64,000 nucleotides of DNA from Neisseria sicca (GTDB lineage Bacteria > Pseudomonadota > Gammaproteobacteria > Burkholderiales > Neisseriaceae), in NCBI RefSeq assembly GCF_017753665.1, contig NZ_CP072524.1, positions 1,302,001-1,366,000 of the forward strand, written 5' to 3'. Below, in pieces: positions 27,597-34,882 of the stretch (position 1 is the stretch's first letter; every line of letters begins with the position of its first letter). The notes under the pieces are model-generated. The model saw only the letters and a list, made by a program, of their open reading frames with translations. It was not told the origin of the DNA and made no database searches. The translations under genes and the position numbers were made by a program.

Positions 27597-27980
27597 ATGA
27601 CTTTAGCCTATTGGTGCATCCTGATCGCATCGCTGCTGCCACTGTTTTGTTCCTTCATCGCCAAAGCGCAGGGCGGATTCCAGCCGTCGGACAATCGAAA
27701 TCCGCGCGATTTCCTCGCTCGCACGCAAGGCTTATCAGCGCGCGCCAATGCCGCGCAGCAAAACGGTTTTGAAGTATTCGCTCCGTTTGCCGCCGCTGTT
27801 TTGGTGGCACACGCCACAGGCAACGCAGCGCAATCGACCATCAACCTTTTGGCAGTATCGTTCATCGCCTTCCGCATCGCTTATATTTTCAGCTATCTGA
27901 AAGACAAACCGAGCCTGCGTTCGGCAATGTGGACGGGCGGATTTGTCTGCACCATCGGGCTGTTTGTAGCCGCTGTCTGA
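27597..27980 (+). CDS. MAPEG-family membrane protein
   Basis: 127 residues with four hydrophobic segments (about 4-22, 55-75, 80-98, 108-125). NPRDFLA...LSARANAAQQNGFEVFAPFAAA is the MAPEG signature, as in eicosanoid/glutathione-metabolism membrane proteins. The bacterial function is unknown. It starts 3 bp after pntA, so it is almost surely co-translated with it. Confidence 0.85.
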   Translation: MTLAYWCILIASLLPLFCSFIAKAQGGFQPSDNRNPRDFLARTQGLSARANAAQQNGFEVFAPFAAAVLVAHATGNAAQSTINLLAVSFIAFRIAYIFSYLKDKPSLRSAMWTGGFVCTIGLFVAAV

Positions 27981-27984
27981 CAGC

Positions 27985-28028
27985 GGGGTCGTCTGAAAAC
28001 TCGCTACGCTCGTTTTCAGACGACCTGG
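27985..28028. terminator. DUS-pair hairpin inside the pnt cluster
   Basis: Facing DUS copies whose loop (CTCGCTACGCTCG) is itself palindromic. It lies between the MAPEG and GFA genes and may attenuate expression of the distal genes including pntB. Confidence 0.55.
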
Positions 28029-28059
28029 AAGTCAGTTTCCGAATATGAGGATTTCGATC

Positions 28060-28461
28060 ATGAAAGCAAAATGCCTGTGCGGCAACGTATCTTTAGAAGT
28101 GGAACACGACAAACACGTCCACGCCTGCCATTGCTCAATGTGCCGCACTTGGGGCAGCGGCGCGACGTTTTCGCTGATTGCCGCCAAGCCGCCGAAAATC
28201 GACGGTGAAGCGAACATCTCCCGCTACCATTCGTCCGAATGGGCGGAACGCGCGTTCTGCAAAAACTGCGGTACACACCTGTTCTACCATTTCCTGCCGA
28301 ACGACAGCTATTTCGTCTTCGCCGGACTGTTTGCCGACAACGCCGATTTCAAATTGGAAGAGCAGATTTACATCGACGCCAAAGCCCCGTATTACGAACT
28401 GGAAAACGATACGCCCAAGCTGACCGAAAAAGAGTTTTTGGCACAATTCGGCGGCGAATAG
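28060..28461 (+). CDS. GFA/CENP-V family zinc protein
   Basis: 133 residues from the ATG at 28060 (ATGAGG ribosome site at 28045). Zinc ligands follow the family pattern: CLCGNVSLEV, HACHCSMCRTWGSG and FCKNCGTHLFYHF. GFA enzymes were proposed to form S-hydroxymethylglutathione, but most members have no proven activity. It sits between MAPEG and pntB. Confidence 0.85.
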   Translation: MKAKCLCGNVSLEVEHDKHVHACHCSMCRTWGSGATFSLIAAKPPKIDGEANISRYHSSEWAERAFCKNCGTHLFYHFLPNDSYFVFAGLFADNADFKLEEQIYIDAKAPYYELENDTPKLTEKEFLAQFGGE

Positions 28462-28646
28462 GAAACCCGATACAGAGGTCGTCTGAAAACTTAGCGGCAA
28501 CTGAGTGACAGCGGATAATACCAAAATGCCCGCACCGTTATTTCCAACCGCTCAAACGGTTGACAGTTAAGCGAATCCGCCATCAAACCTTTCAGACGAC
28601 CCGATTAAAAAACACAGTTACTTTCACAAATAATTGGAGAATCACC

Positions 28647-30032
28647 ATGTCTTCAGGACTCGTTACAGCGGCGTACATCGTAGCCGCGATACTGTTCATT
28701 TTCTCGCTGGCGGGGCTGTCCAAGCAGGAAACCGCCAAGCAAGGATGTTATTCCGGCGTAGCGGGGATGGCGGTCGCCTTGTTCGTTACCGTGTTTTCCG
28801 AAAACACCCACGGACTGGGCTGGATCATCATCGCCATGCTGATCGGCGCCGCCATCGGCATCTATAAAGCCAAAAAAGTAGAAATGACCGAAATGCCCGA
28901 ACTGATTGCACTTCTGCACAGCTTCGTCGGCTTGGCAGCCGTTTTGGTCGGCTTCAACAGCTATATCGAGCCGGGCAACGTTTCGCACGATATGCACACC
29001 ATCCATCTGGTCGAAGTCTATTTGGGCATCTTCATCGGCGCCGTAACCTTTACCGGCTCGCTGGTCGCGTTCGGCAAGCTCAACGGCAAAATCAGCAGCG
29101 CGCCGCTACAACTGCCCGCCAAACACAAGCTCAACCTCGCCGCATTGGTTTTATCCTTTATCCTGATGCTGGTGTTCGTATCCGTTGACGGTAGCGGCTT
29201 CATCCTGATCCTGATGACCCTGATCGCCCTTGCATTCGGCTGGCACTTGGTCGCCTCCATCGGCGGCGCGGATATGCCCGTGGTCGTGTCCATGCTGAAC
29301 TCCTACTCCGGCTGGGCAGCCGCAGCGGCAGGCTTCATGCTCTCCAACGACCTGCTCATCGTCACCGGCGCACTCGTCGGCTCTAGCGGCGCGATTCTGT
29401 CCTACATCATGTGTAAAGCCATGAACCGCTCCTTCATCTCCGTCATCGCAGGCGGCTTCGGTACCGACGGCTCCGCCGCAGCCTCAGGCAGCGAAGAAAT
29501 CGGCGAATACCGCGAAGCCAAACCCGCCGAAGTCGCCGAGATGCTGCGCAACGCCAGCAGCGTCATCATCACCCCGGGCTACGGCATGGCAGTGGCGCAG
29601 GCGCAATACCCCGTTGCCGAAATCACCGAGCTTTTGCGTAAAAACGGCACTGAAGTGCGCTTCGGCATCCACCCCGTCGCCGGCCGCCTGCCCGGTCATA
29701 TGAACGTATTGCTTGCCGAAGCCAAAGTCCCCTACGACATCGTTTTGGAAATGGACGAAATCAACGACGACTTCCCTGAAACCGACGTAGTGCTGGTCAT
29801 CGGCGCGAACGACACCGTCAACCCCGCCGCCCAAACCGACCCGAACAGCCCGATTGCCGGCATGCCCGTATTGGAAGTGTGGAAGGCAAAAGAAGTCGTC
29901 GTCTTCAAACGCTCGATGAACACCGGCTACGCAGGCGTACAAAACCCACTGTTCTTCAACGAAAACAGCGTGATGTGCTTCGGCGACGCGAAGAAAACCG
30001 TTGATGAGATTTTGGCGGAATTGAAGAAATAA
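28647..30032 (+). CDS. pntB: NAD(P) transhydrogenase subunit beta
   Basis: 461 residues from the ATG at 28647 (GGAG at 28636). Eight or nine membrane helices (1-260), then the NADP-binding dIII domain: VIITPGYGMAVAQAQYPVAE and FGIHPVAGRLPGHMNVLLAEA are diagnostic, with NDTVNPAA near 405. It works with pntA. The upstream frame to 28560 crosses a DUS and is excluded. Confidence 0.96.
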   Translation: MSSGLVTAAYIVAAILFIFSLAGLSKQETAKQGCYSGVAGMAVALFVTVFSENTHGLGWIIIAMLIGAAIGIYKAKKVEMTEMPELIALLHSFVGLAAVLVGFNSYIEPGNVSHDMHTIHLVEVYLGIFIGAVTFTGSLVAFGKLNGKISSAPLQLPAKHKLNLAALVLSFILMLVFVSVDGSGFILILMTLIALAFGWHLVASIGGADMPVVVSMLNSYSGWAAAAAGFMLSNDLLIVTGALVGSSGAILSYIMCKAMNRSFISVIAGGFGTDGSAAASGSEEIGEYREAKPAEVAEMLRNASSVIITPGYGMAVAQAQYPVAEITELLRKNGTEVRFGIHPVAGRLPGHMNVLLAEAKVPYDIVLEMDEINDDFPETDVVLVIGANDTVNPAAQTDPNSPIAGMPVLEVWKAKEVVVFKRSMNTGYAGVQNPLFFNENSVMCFGDAKKTVDEILAELKK

Positions 30033-30048
30033 CATCTGACGCTAAGAT

Positions 30049-30096
30049 AAAAGGTCGTCTGAAAACCTGATTTCAAGGTTTTCAGACGACCTTTTC
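30049..30096. terminator. DUS-pair terminator after pntB
   Basis: Inverted DUS extended by AAAACCTGA/TCAAGGTTTT, with a T-rich end. Confidence 0.7.
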
Positions 30097-30125
30097 TTAT
30101 GAACAAATCACGCCAAAAACCCCCT

Positions 30126-30251
30126 TCTGCCGTCTGGCGGAAGAAGGCTGGGGAGAGGGTGGCTCTATGGGCTGCACCAGTTTGATTTTGCCTAAAGCCA
30201 CAAAGCCACCACCATCCTAACCTTCCCCCGCCGGACGGGGGAAGGAACAAA
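30126..30251. repeat. Intergenic repeat, copy 1
   Basis: About 125 bp starting near GTCTGGCGGAAGAAGGCTGG and ending GGGGGAAGGAACAA. It contains inverted GC-rich arms (pyrimidine/purine runs around CCGCCGG) and a central GGCTGCACCAGTTTGATTTT. A second copy lies 285 bp downstream. The whole 30033-30647 gap is repeats and DUS hairpins; I see no gene in it. Confidence 0.8.
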
Positions 30252-30342
30252 GTTGCTGACACGGCAAGAGGTCGTCTGAAACCGCAAACTTATTTTCAGA
30301 CCTTTTTTATAAACAAACCACACCAAACACCCCACCGCCGTC

Positions 30343-30362
30343 ATTCCTGCATAGGCGGGAAT
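30343..30362. repeat. dRS3-type repeat
   Basis: 20-bp ATTCC(T)...GGGAAT palindrome in the context CCGTCATTCC/GGGAATGACGG, the neisserial dRS3 pattern. It lies between the two copies of the 125-bp repeat. Confidence 0.7.
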
Positions 30363-30410
30363 GACGGTAGTCGGACAGAAATTTATGCCGAGACGTGCAG
30401 CCTGCCCCCT

Positions 30411-30536
30411 CTCCCGTCCGGCGGGAGAGGGCTGGGGAGAGGGTGGCTTTATGGGCTGCACCAATTTGATTTTGCCTAAAACTGCAAAGCCACCCCCATC
30501 CTAGCCTTCCCCCGCCGGATGGGAGAAGGAACAAGA
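30411..30536. repeat. Intergenic repeat, copy 2
   Basis: Second copy of the 30126 repeat, in the same orientation with a few substitutions (for example CACCAATTTG for CACCAGTTTG). Confidence 0.8.
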
Positions 30537-30549
30537 TTGCTGCTATGGA

Positions 30550-30592
30550 AAAAGGTCATCTGAAACCAAAATCCCATTTTCAGACGACCTCT
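30550..30592. terminator. DUS-pair terminator
   Basis: A variant DUS (GGTCATCTGAA) faces an intact one, downstream of the thioredoxin-like gene on the minus strand. Confidence 0.55.
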
Positions 30593-30647
30593 CTTCATCC
30601 TTCCGCAAAATCTCTAACGTCAAACGGCGCAATCTCAAAAGGACAAT

Positions 30648-31169
30648 TTACCGCAAGCCGTTTGCGTCCAGCCATTTCTCCAAGTCTTCGGCGCTGATTT
30701 TGCCGCCGTTTTCTTCCAAATCAAGCTTGTTGACTTGTTTGCCTTTGCTGTATTTCGCTAGGACGGGTGTGCCGCCGAGTTTGTATTTTTGGCGGAACGC
30801 GGTCCATGCTTCTTTGTCTTGGTGCAGGCGGTGGACGTTGACGAAGTAGATTTTGCCGTTTAGGTTGCGGCTGGCGATGTAGCGTTTGAACATGGGTTCG
30901 AAGGCGTTGCAGTCGCCGCAGCTTGGTCTGCCGATGTAGGCGTAAACGGTGTCTCCGTTGGCGACGCGTTTTTTGAAGCTTTCGACGGTCAGGCTGTCGA
31001 GGTGGAAGTAGATGTCGGAATAGGTGTCTTCCAGCCGCTTGGTGTTTTCGGCGGAAAGGCGCACGGCGGTTTGCGCTTCGGACAGGCTGTTTTTCAGGGC
31101 TTCGGTTTCTCGGTCGGCGGCGCAGGAACACAAGAGCAGCGTGGCGGTCAGGACGGGCAGGATTTTCAT
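30648..31169 (-). CDS. Thioredoxin-fold lipoprotein
   Basis: 173 residues from the ATG at 31169, placed by AAGGAG upstream and by the lipoprotein signal KILPVLTATLLLCSCAA (lipobox around Cys14/Cys16). A short coiled-coil (about 20-50) leads to a thioredoxin-like domain with the redox motif RPSCGDCNAF (about 80) and a cis-Pro loop GGTPVLAKYSKGK (about 133). It resembles bacteriocin-transport-accessory/thioredoxin-like proteins. An envelope disulfide role is probable; the partner is unknown. Confidence 0.78.
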   Translation of the reverse strand: MKILPVLTATLLLCSCAADRETEALKNSLSEAQTAVRLSAENTKRLEDTYSDIYFHLDSLTVESFKKRVANGDTVYAYIGRPSCGDCNAFEPMFKRYIASRNLNGKIYFVNVHRLHQDKEAWTAFRQKYKLGGTPVLAKYSKGKQVNKLDLEENGGKISAEDLEKWLDANGLR

Positions 31170-31219
31170 GATTCGGCTCCTTGGTTGCGATAAGGAAAGT
31201 ATACGCCTTTCGCGGCGGC

Positions 31220-31264
31220 GGGGTCGTCTGAAACGTGGGAAACGGTTTTTTTCAGACGACCTTT
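31220..31264. terminator. DUS-pair hairpin upstream of the thioredoxin-like gene
   Basis: Facing DUS copies, 50 bp upstream of the lipoprotein gene. The gap 31170-31502 also holds the dispersed motif GTAGCGTGGGCTTTGCCCGCG (near 31300, again near 59849) and another DUS hairpin; no gene is seen. Confidence 0.5.
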
Positions 31265-31416
31265 TGATGTATGGCAATGGGCGGGCGAAGTAGCGTTGTG
31301 TAGCGTGGGCTTTGCCCGCGATGGTTGAGGAGCGTCAGTTTGCTACGGGTTGAACTCGCGCTACGGGTAGTGTTTATCTCTCATTTAGCCGCCCTACCCC
31401 AGCCATCTCGTCAACA

Positions 31417-31462
31417 AAAGGTCGTCTGAAACCTAAGTTTTAGGTTTCAGACGACCTTTTAT
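31417..31462. terminator. DUS-pair terminator after the phosphatase gene
   Basis: Long stem: AAAAGGTCGTCTGAAACCTAA pairs with TTAGGTTTCAGACGACCTTTT around a very short loop. Confidence 0.75.
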
Positions 31463-31502
31463 CTTACTGCGTTGCGTTCAACTTTAAACGCTGTCAACCA
31501 AT

Positions 31503-31967
31503 TCAAACCAAACCCAGCTTTTTCAGCAGTGCGACGCTGCCTGCGTCCACAAGCCTGAATGTTTCGTCAAAGTCGCCAGTGTGCCACGGGTCGGGGACGT
31601 GGCGGTAGCCGCTTTCGGGGATGAGGTCGGTGAGTTTGAAGATTTTGTCAGGGTGTTTGCCGAACATTTTTTCCAGTTCGGCAAGGTTGTTGTCGTCCAT
31701 GGCGATGATGAAGTCGAATTCATCGAAATCTTGGGAACGCACTTTGCTGCTGGTAAAACCTTGGTTGTCGATGCCGTGGGCGGCGAGGGTTTTGCGCGTG
31801 CCTTGGTGCATGTTTTCGCCGTCGTGCCAGCCGGATGTGCCTGCACTGTCGGTGCGGATGCGGTGGGCTACGCCTGCTTCGCGGGCGCGGTGGCGCAGGA
31901 CGTATTCCGCCATGGGCGAGCGGCAGATGTTGCCGAGGCAGACGAAGAGTACGGAATGGTTTTTCAT
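31503..31967 (-). CDS. Low-molecular-weight protein tyrosine phosphatase
   Basis: 154 residues. Active-site P-loop VLFVCLGNICRSPMAE (Cys and Arg of CX5R at about 11-17) and the general-acid loop DPWHTGDFDETF (about 127-138) are intact. It could dephosphorylate a bacterial tyrosine kinase; no such kinase is nearby. It starts 7 bp after the unknown gene at 31975, so the two form an operon. Confidence 0.93.
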   Translation of the reverse strand: MKNHSVLFVCLGNICRSPMAEYVLRHRAREAGVAHRIRTDSAGTSGWHDGENMHQGTRKTLAAHGIDNQGFTSSKVRSQDFDEFDFIIAMDDNNLAELEKMFGKHPDKIFKLTDLIPESGYRHVPDPWHTGDFDETFRLVDAGSVALLKKLGLV

Positions 31968-31974
31968 AGGCGGT

Positions 31975-33075
31975 TTAGGCGTGTTCGGAGAAGAATGGGT
32001 TGTGTCCGTCTAGGGACAGGGATTGCGCGTAGGTCGGCAGGTCGGCATTTTCCGGCAAAACGTCGTGCAGGATGCGGATATGCTCGACGCGGCATTCTGC
32101 CATCAGGTCGAGGAAGTTGTGTTGGATGACGGCGATGTTGTCGGAAGACGAAAGGTTCCACACGAACACTTGCGGGACGACTTCAAACGCGCTGTCGGTC
32201 GCGTTGAAGCCAAACAGAATCTGCCCGCCCGCCCTTGCGGCGATGACGACGCCGACGCGCGGACTTTGCATACGGATGGCGCGGATGGCATTGGTGGCGA
32301 ACACGTCCATCGCCATGCGCTGACGGGTGTGGCTGCCATCGGTCAGGGCTTGGAGTGGGGTGTTCGGGGACAGCGGATTGGTGAAGAGGGTAACGCCGTC
32401 GGCGGCAAGGCTTTCCTGCCAAACCTGCATCAGCGGCAGGCCTGCTTGTTGCAGGTTGACGCCCAATGCGGTTTGCAGGTTTTTATCGCCGTAGCCCAGC
32501 GCGTAAACGACGTGGACAGATTGTCCTTCGGGGCAAATCAGCGGTTTGTCTTCAAAGGTTTGCAGGAACGCGGCGGCGGATTCGCTGTTTTGTTTCGCAT
32601 TCCACCATTGTTCGGGCGTGATGCCGCTGAGGTCGTCTGAATGGGTGAGGAAGGGCAGCCATTGGGTGTTTTGCGTTAAGGCGCGCAAGTGCGGATAGTT
32701 GGACAGACAGGCGGTCAGTGCTTCGGTAGGCAGCGCCAGGGACAGCGTGCGCTCTTGTTTGCAACCGGCGACGATGACAACGGGCAGGGCAAACCATTGG
32801 GTTTCGTCGTCGTTTTCTGCGGATAAGACTTGGTTGATGCTCTGCATCAGCGCGTTGTAGGTCTCCGCATCGGGTGCCATGGTCATGGCGACGGACAGGT
32901 TGACGTAGTAGTTTTGTTGGAGCTGGCTGCGGATTTCGGCTTGCAACTGTCCCACAGCAATCTTGCGGGTTGCGGAGGTCGTGCCGTGTGCGAGCAGGGA
33001 GGCGTTTACCAGTAAATGGTTTTTAACCGGAGTTTGCGGATAAGGACGTGTGTCGTGGAGGATGAAGGTGTTCAT
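31975..33075 (-). CDS. Conserved-looking protein of unknown function
   Basis: 366 residues, soluble, no signal or membrane segment. I do not recognise the family. Visible features: an early LLVNASLLAHGTTSATRKIAV, a mid segment EGQSVHVVYALGYGDKNLQT (about 190), and GVVIAARAGGQILFGFNATD (about 285). Composition and codon use match neighbours. It precedes the phosphatase in one transcript, which suggests a linked function but does not name it. A DUS lies in frame near codon 145. Confidence 0.7.
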   Translation of the reverse strand: MNTFILHDTRPYPQTPVKNHLLVNASLLAHGTTSATRKIAVGQLQAEIRSQLQQNYYVNLSVAMTMAPDAETYNALMQSINQVLSAENDDETQWFALPVVIVAGCKQERTLSLALPTEALTACLSNYPHLRALTQNTQWLPFLTHSDDLSGITPEQWWNAKQNSESAAAFLQTFEDKPLICPEGQSVHVVYALGYGDKNLQTALGVNLQQAGLPLMQVWQESLAADGVTLFTNPLSPNTPLQALTDGSHTRQRMAMDVFATNAIRAIRMQSPRVGVVIAARAGGQILFGFNATDSAFEVVPQVFVWNLSSSDNIAVIQHNFLDLMAECRVEHIRILHDVLPENADLPTYAQSLSLDGHNPFFSEHA

Positions 33076-33188
33076 ATGGATATAAATCGGTGGTTGTCCG
33101 GACAGCTCGGATTATAACAATATCGCGATACGGATTGGGAAAAGGTCGTCTGAAAACGAAAAAAGGCGGGAAATACGCCCGCCTGCCC

Positions 33189-33782
33189 TCAATCAAAAAT
33201 CATATGCCCCAGTTTGTCGGCTTTGGTGTGCAGATAACGTTCGTTTTCAACATTCTCGCCAACATGGAGCGGGATACGTTCGACGACATTGATGCCTGCA
33301 TCTTTCAACGTCTGAATTTTTTCGGGATTGTTGGTCAGCAGCTTGACCGCGCGGATATTCAGATGGTCGTAGATTTGCTTGGCAAGCGTAAAATCGCGCG
33401 CGTCAACGGGTAGCCCGAGTGCAAGGTTGGCTTCGACCGTATCCATCCCCTCGTCTTGAAGCTTATAGGCACGGATTTTGTTGATTAAACCGATACCGCG
33501 CCCTTCTTGACGCAAATAAACGATGACACCGCGCCCTTCTTGCTGAACCGCTTTCATCGCCGCTTCAAGCTGCGGACCGCAGTCGCATTTTTTGGAAAAC
33601 AGGGCATCGCCGGTCAAACATTCGGAGTGGATGCGGGTCAGAACGGGGAGGTCGTCTGAAAAGTCGCCCATCGTCAAAGCGATGTGTTCTTGTCCGTTCG
33701 GTTCTTCAAAACCGTGCATAGTGAAGTCGCCCCATTCGGTCGGCAGACGGCAGGAGGCGACGAATTTCAAGGTATTATTCAT
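33189..33782 (-). CDS. ribA: GTP cyclohydrolase II
   Basis: 197 residues, the stand-alone RibA form. First step of riboflavin synthesis from GTP. Zinc ligands in GDALFSKKCDCGPQLEAA (about 53-70) and RQEGRGIGLINKIRAY (about 84-99) are intact, with the catalytic region following. It overlaps the end of the upstream GAF-like gene by 8 bp, so translation is coupled. Confidence 0.96.
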   Translation of the reverse strand: MNNTLKFVASCRLPTEWGDFTMHGFEEPNGQEHIALTMGDFSDDLPVLTRIHSECLTGDALFSKKCDCGPQLEAAMKAVQQEGRGVIVYLRQEGRGIGLINKIRAYKLQDEGMDTVEANLALGLPVDARDFTLAKQIYDHLNIRAVKLLTNNPEKIQTLKDAGINVVERIPLHVGENVENERYLHTKADKLGHMIFD

Positions 33783-34443
33783 GTTCTTCTTCCTTGTCTT
33801 CGATGCCTGCCAATGCTTTCAGCGGTTCGGCAAGTGCCAAAGCCAGCGCCGACCAATCTGTTTGGGCTGCTTCATCGGCTTGATCTTTATCGGCAAATTC
33901 AACGTGAACCACGCCCAAAACCGTACCATTTTGAGTAGCCACAGGGATGGACAACTGGCTTCCGCTCCCCTCGTTCCGGCTGCCTTGGATTTCGTCAAGC
34001 GAAAGCCAATAGGCAATATCGTTGGCAATATTCATCCAACCGCTTTGCGCCGTACGGCAGGCAAGGTAAACCGTACCGTTTTCTTCATGCACCGCCAACA
34101 GGTTCTCCAAAGGCTCGCCTTGCGCCGCGATACGAACCAGCCTTGCATGCGGTTCGCCCGGAATGTGGATGTAAACCGCCACGCTTTTGACGGCTGTTGC
34201 ACGGCTGAATACCGAATCCAAAGCCATGAAAACCTGTTTGAGCAAAACTTCATTTTCCGGCGTTTCTTCAATATAGTCTGCCAGCTTCCAGTCGTCTTCT
34301 TCACGCCACAAAACCGAGCGGTCAATCGAAGCATTGCCCATATCCATCACCGTCTTCGCGGTCAGATAAGCAATACGGAGGTCGTCTGAAGACAGCTTCA
34401 AACCCTGTGTCTGTAAAAAATCCTGAATCAGTAAAACAGGCAT
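33775..34443 (-). CDS. GAF-like domain protein coupled to ribA
   Basis: 222 residues from the ATG at 34443 (GAGGA ribosome site). The N-terminal half (1-70) is helical; the second half has a GAF-like pattern: SVAVYIHIPGEPHARLVRIA, then NGTVYLACRTAQSG and SQLSIPVATQNGTVLGVVHV. The C-terminus is acidic (KEEEHE). No catalytic motif is seen. It overlaps ribA by 8 bp; a role as a small-molecule sensor is only a guess. Confidence 0.7.
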   Translation of the reverse strand: MPVLLIQDFLQTQGLKLSSDDLRIAYLTAKTVMDMGNASIDRSVLWREEDDWKLADYIEETPENEVLLKQVFMALDSVFSRATAVKSVAVYIHIPGEPHARLVRIAAQGEPLENLLAVHEENGTVYLACRTAQSGWMNIANDIAYWLSLDEIQGSRNEGSGSQLSIPVATQNGTVLGVVHVEFADKDQADEAAQTDWSALALALAEPLKALAGIEDKEEEHE

Positions 34444-34532
34444 GATGTTCCTCTTTGATATTAGTGTGTTCCGGCAGATAACCGACCTGCCATTATATCG
34501 GTCGGAATAAAGCAATTACAAGCCAAAGGTTG

Positions 34533-34561
34533 TTTGCAGAGCAGGATACTTTGTGTATAAT
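34533..34561 (+). promoter_or_regulatory. tRNA-Leu promoter
   Basis: TTTGCA at 34533 and an extended -10 TGTGTATAAT ending at 34561, with 17-bp spacing, 15 bp before the tRNA. Confidence 0.65.
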
Positions 34562-34576
34562 CCCCAGTTTCATCAC

Positions 34577-34661
34577 GCGGACGTGGCGAAATTGGTAGAC
34601 GCACCAGATTTAGGTTCTGGCGCCGAGAGGTGTGAGAGTTCGAGTCTCTCCGTCCGCACCA
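34577..34661 (+). tRNA. tRNA-Leu (anticodon UAG)
   Basis: 85 nt with encoded CCA. The acceptor GCGGACG (34577-34583) pairs with CGTCCGC (34651-34657). The D-loop reads AAATTGGTAGA, the anticodon loop TTTAGGT gives UAG, the variable arm is class II, and the T arm is GAGAGTTCGAGTCTCTC. Its 3' end is the integration site of the island that follows. Confidence 0.96.
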
Positions 34662-34730
34662 ACATACAAAAACGCTTAGAAATTCTAGGCGTTTTTTTTT
34701 CGTTTAATCCCGTCTAATACCATCAACCAA
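34650..34730 (+). repeat. attL of the tRNA-Leu island (direct repeat 1)
   Basis: Starts in the tRNA 3' end. Bases 34659-34687 are identical over 29 bp to 43411-43439 at the right end; weaker identity continues through CGTTTAATCCCGTCTAAT. The repeat includes the tRNA terminator. Confidence 0.85.
34667..34699 (+). terminator. tRNA-Leu terminator
   Basis: Stem AAACGCTTAGAA/TTCTAGGCGTTT with one mismatch, then a T9 run. It is also part of the duplicated att sequence. Confidence 0.8.
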
Positions 34731-34830
34731 TCTCAATAAATACAAGGCTTTCAGGCTGATTGCTATCCTATTGTCTTCTTCCTGACTGTATAATTCCGTC
34801 TAATTCAGCTTAATTGAAGTAACCTAAAAT

Positions 34831-34882
34831 TTACGGTATTTTTTGCGGTATCTGAAAAATACCTCGAAAAAATACCGTAAAA
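34831..34882 (+). promoter_or_regulatory. Integrase upstream control/arm region
   Basis: TTACGGTATTTTTTGCGGTAT at 34831 is followed by an inverted AATACC...AATACCGTAA ending at the integrase ATG. A close copy of the first half, TTACGGTATTTTTTACGGTAT, lies at 43319 inside the right end. Possible integrase arm-type sites and/or an autoregulatory operator. Confidence 0.5.
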
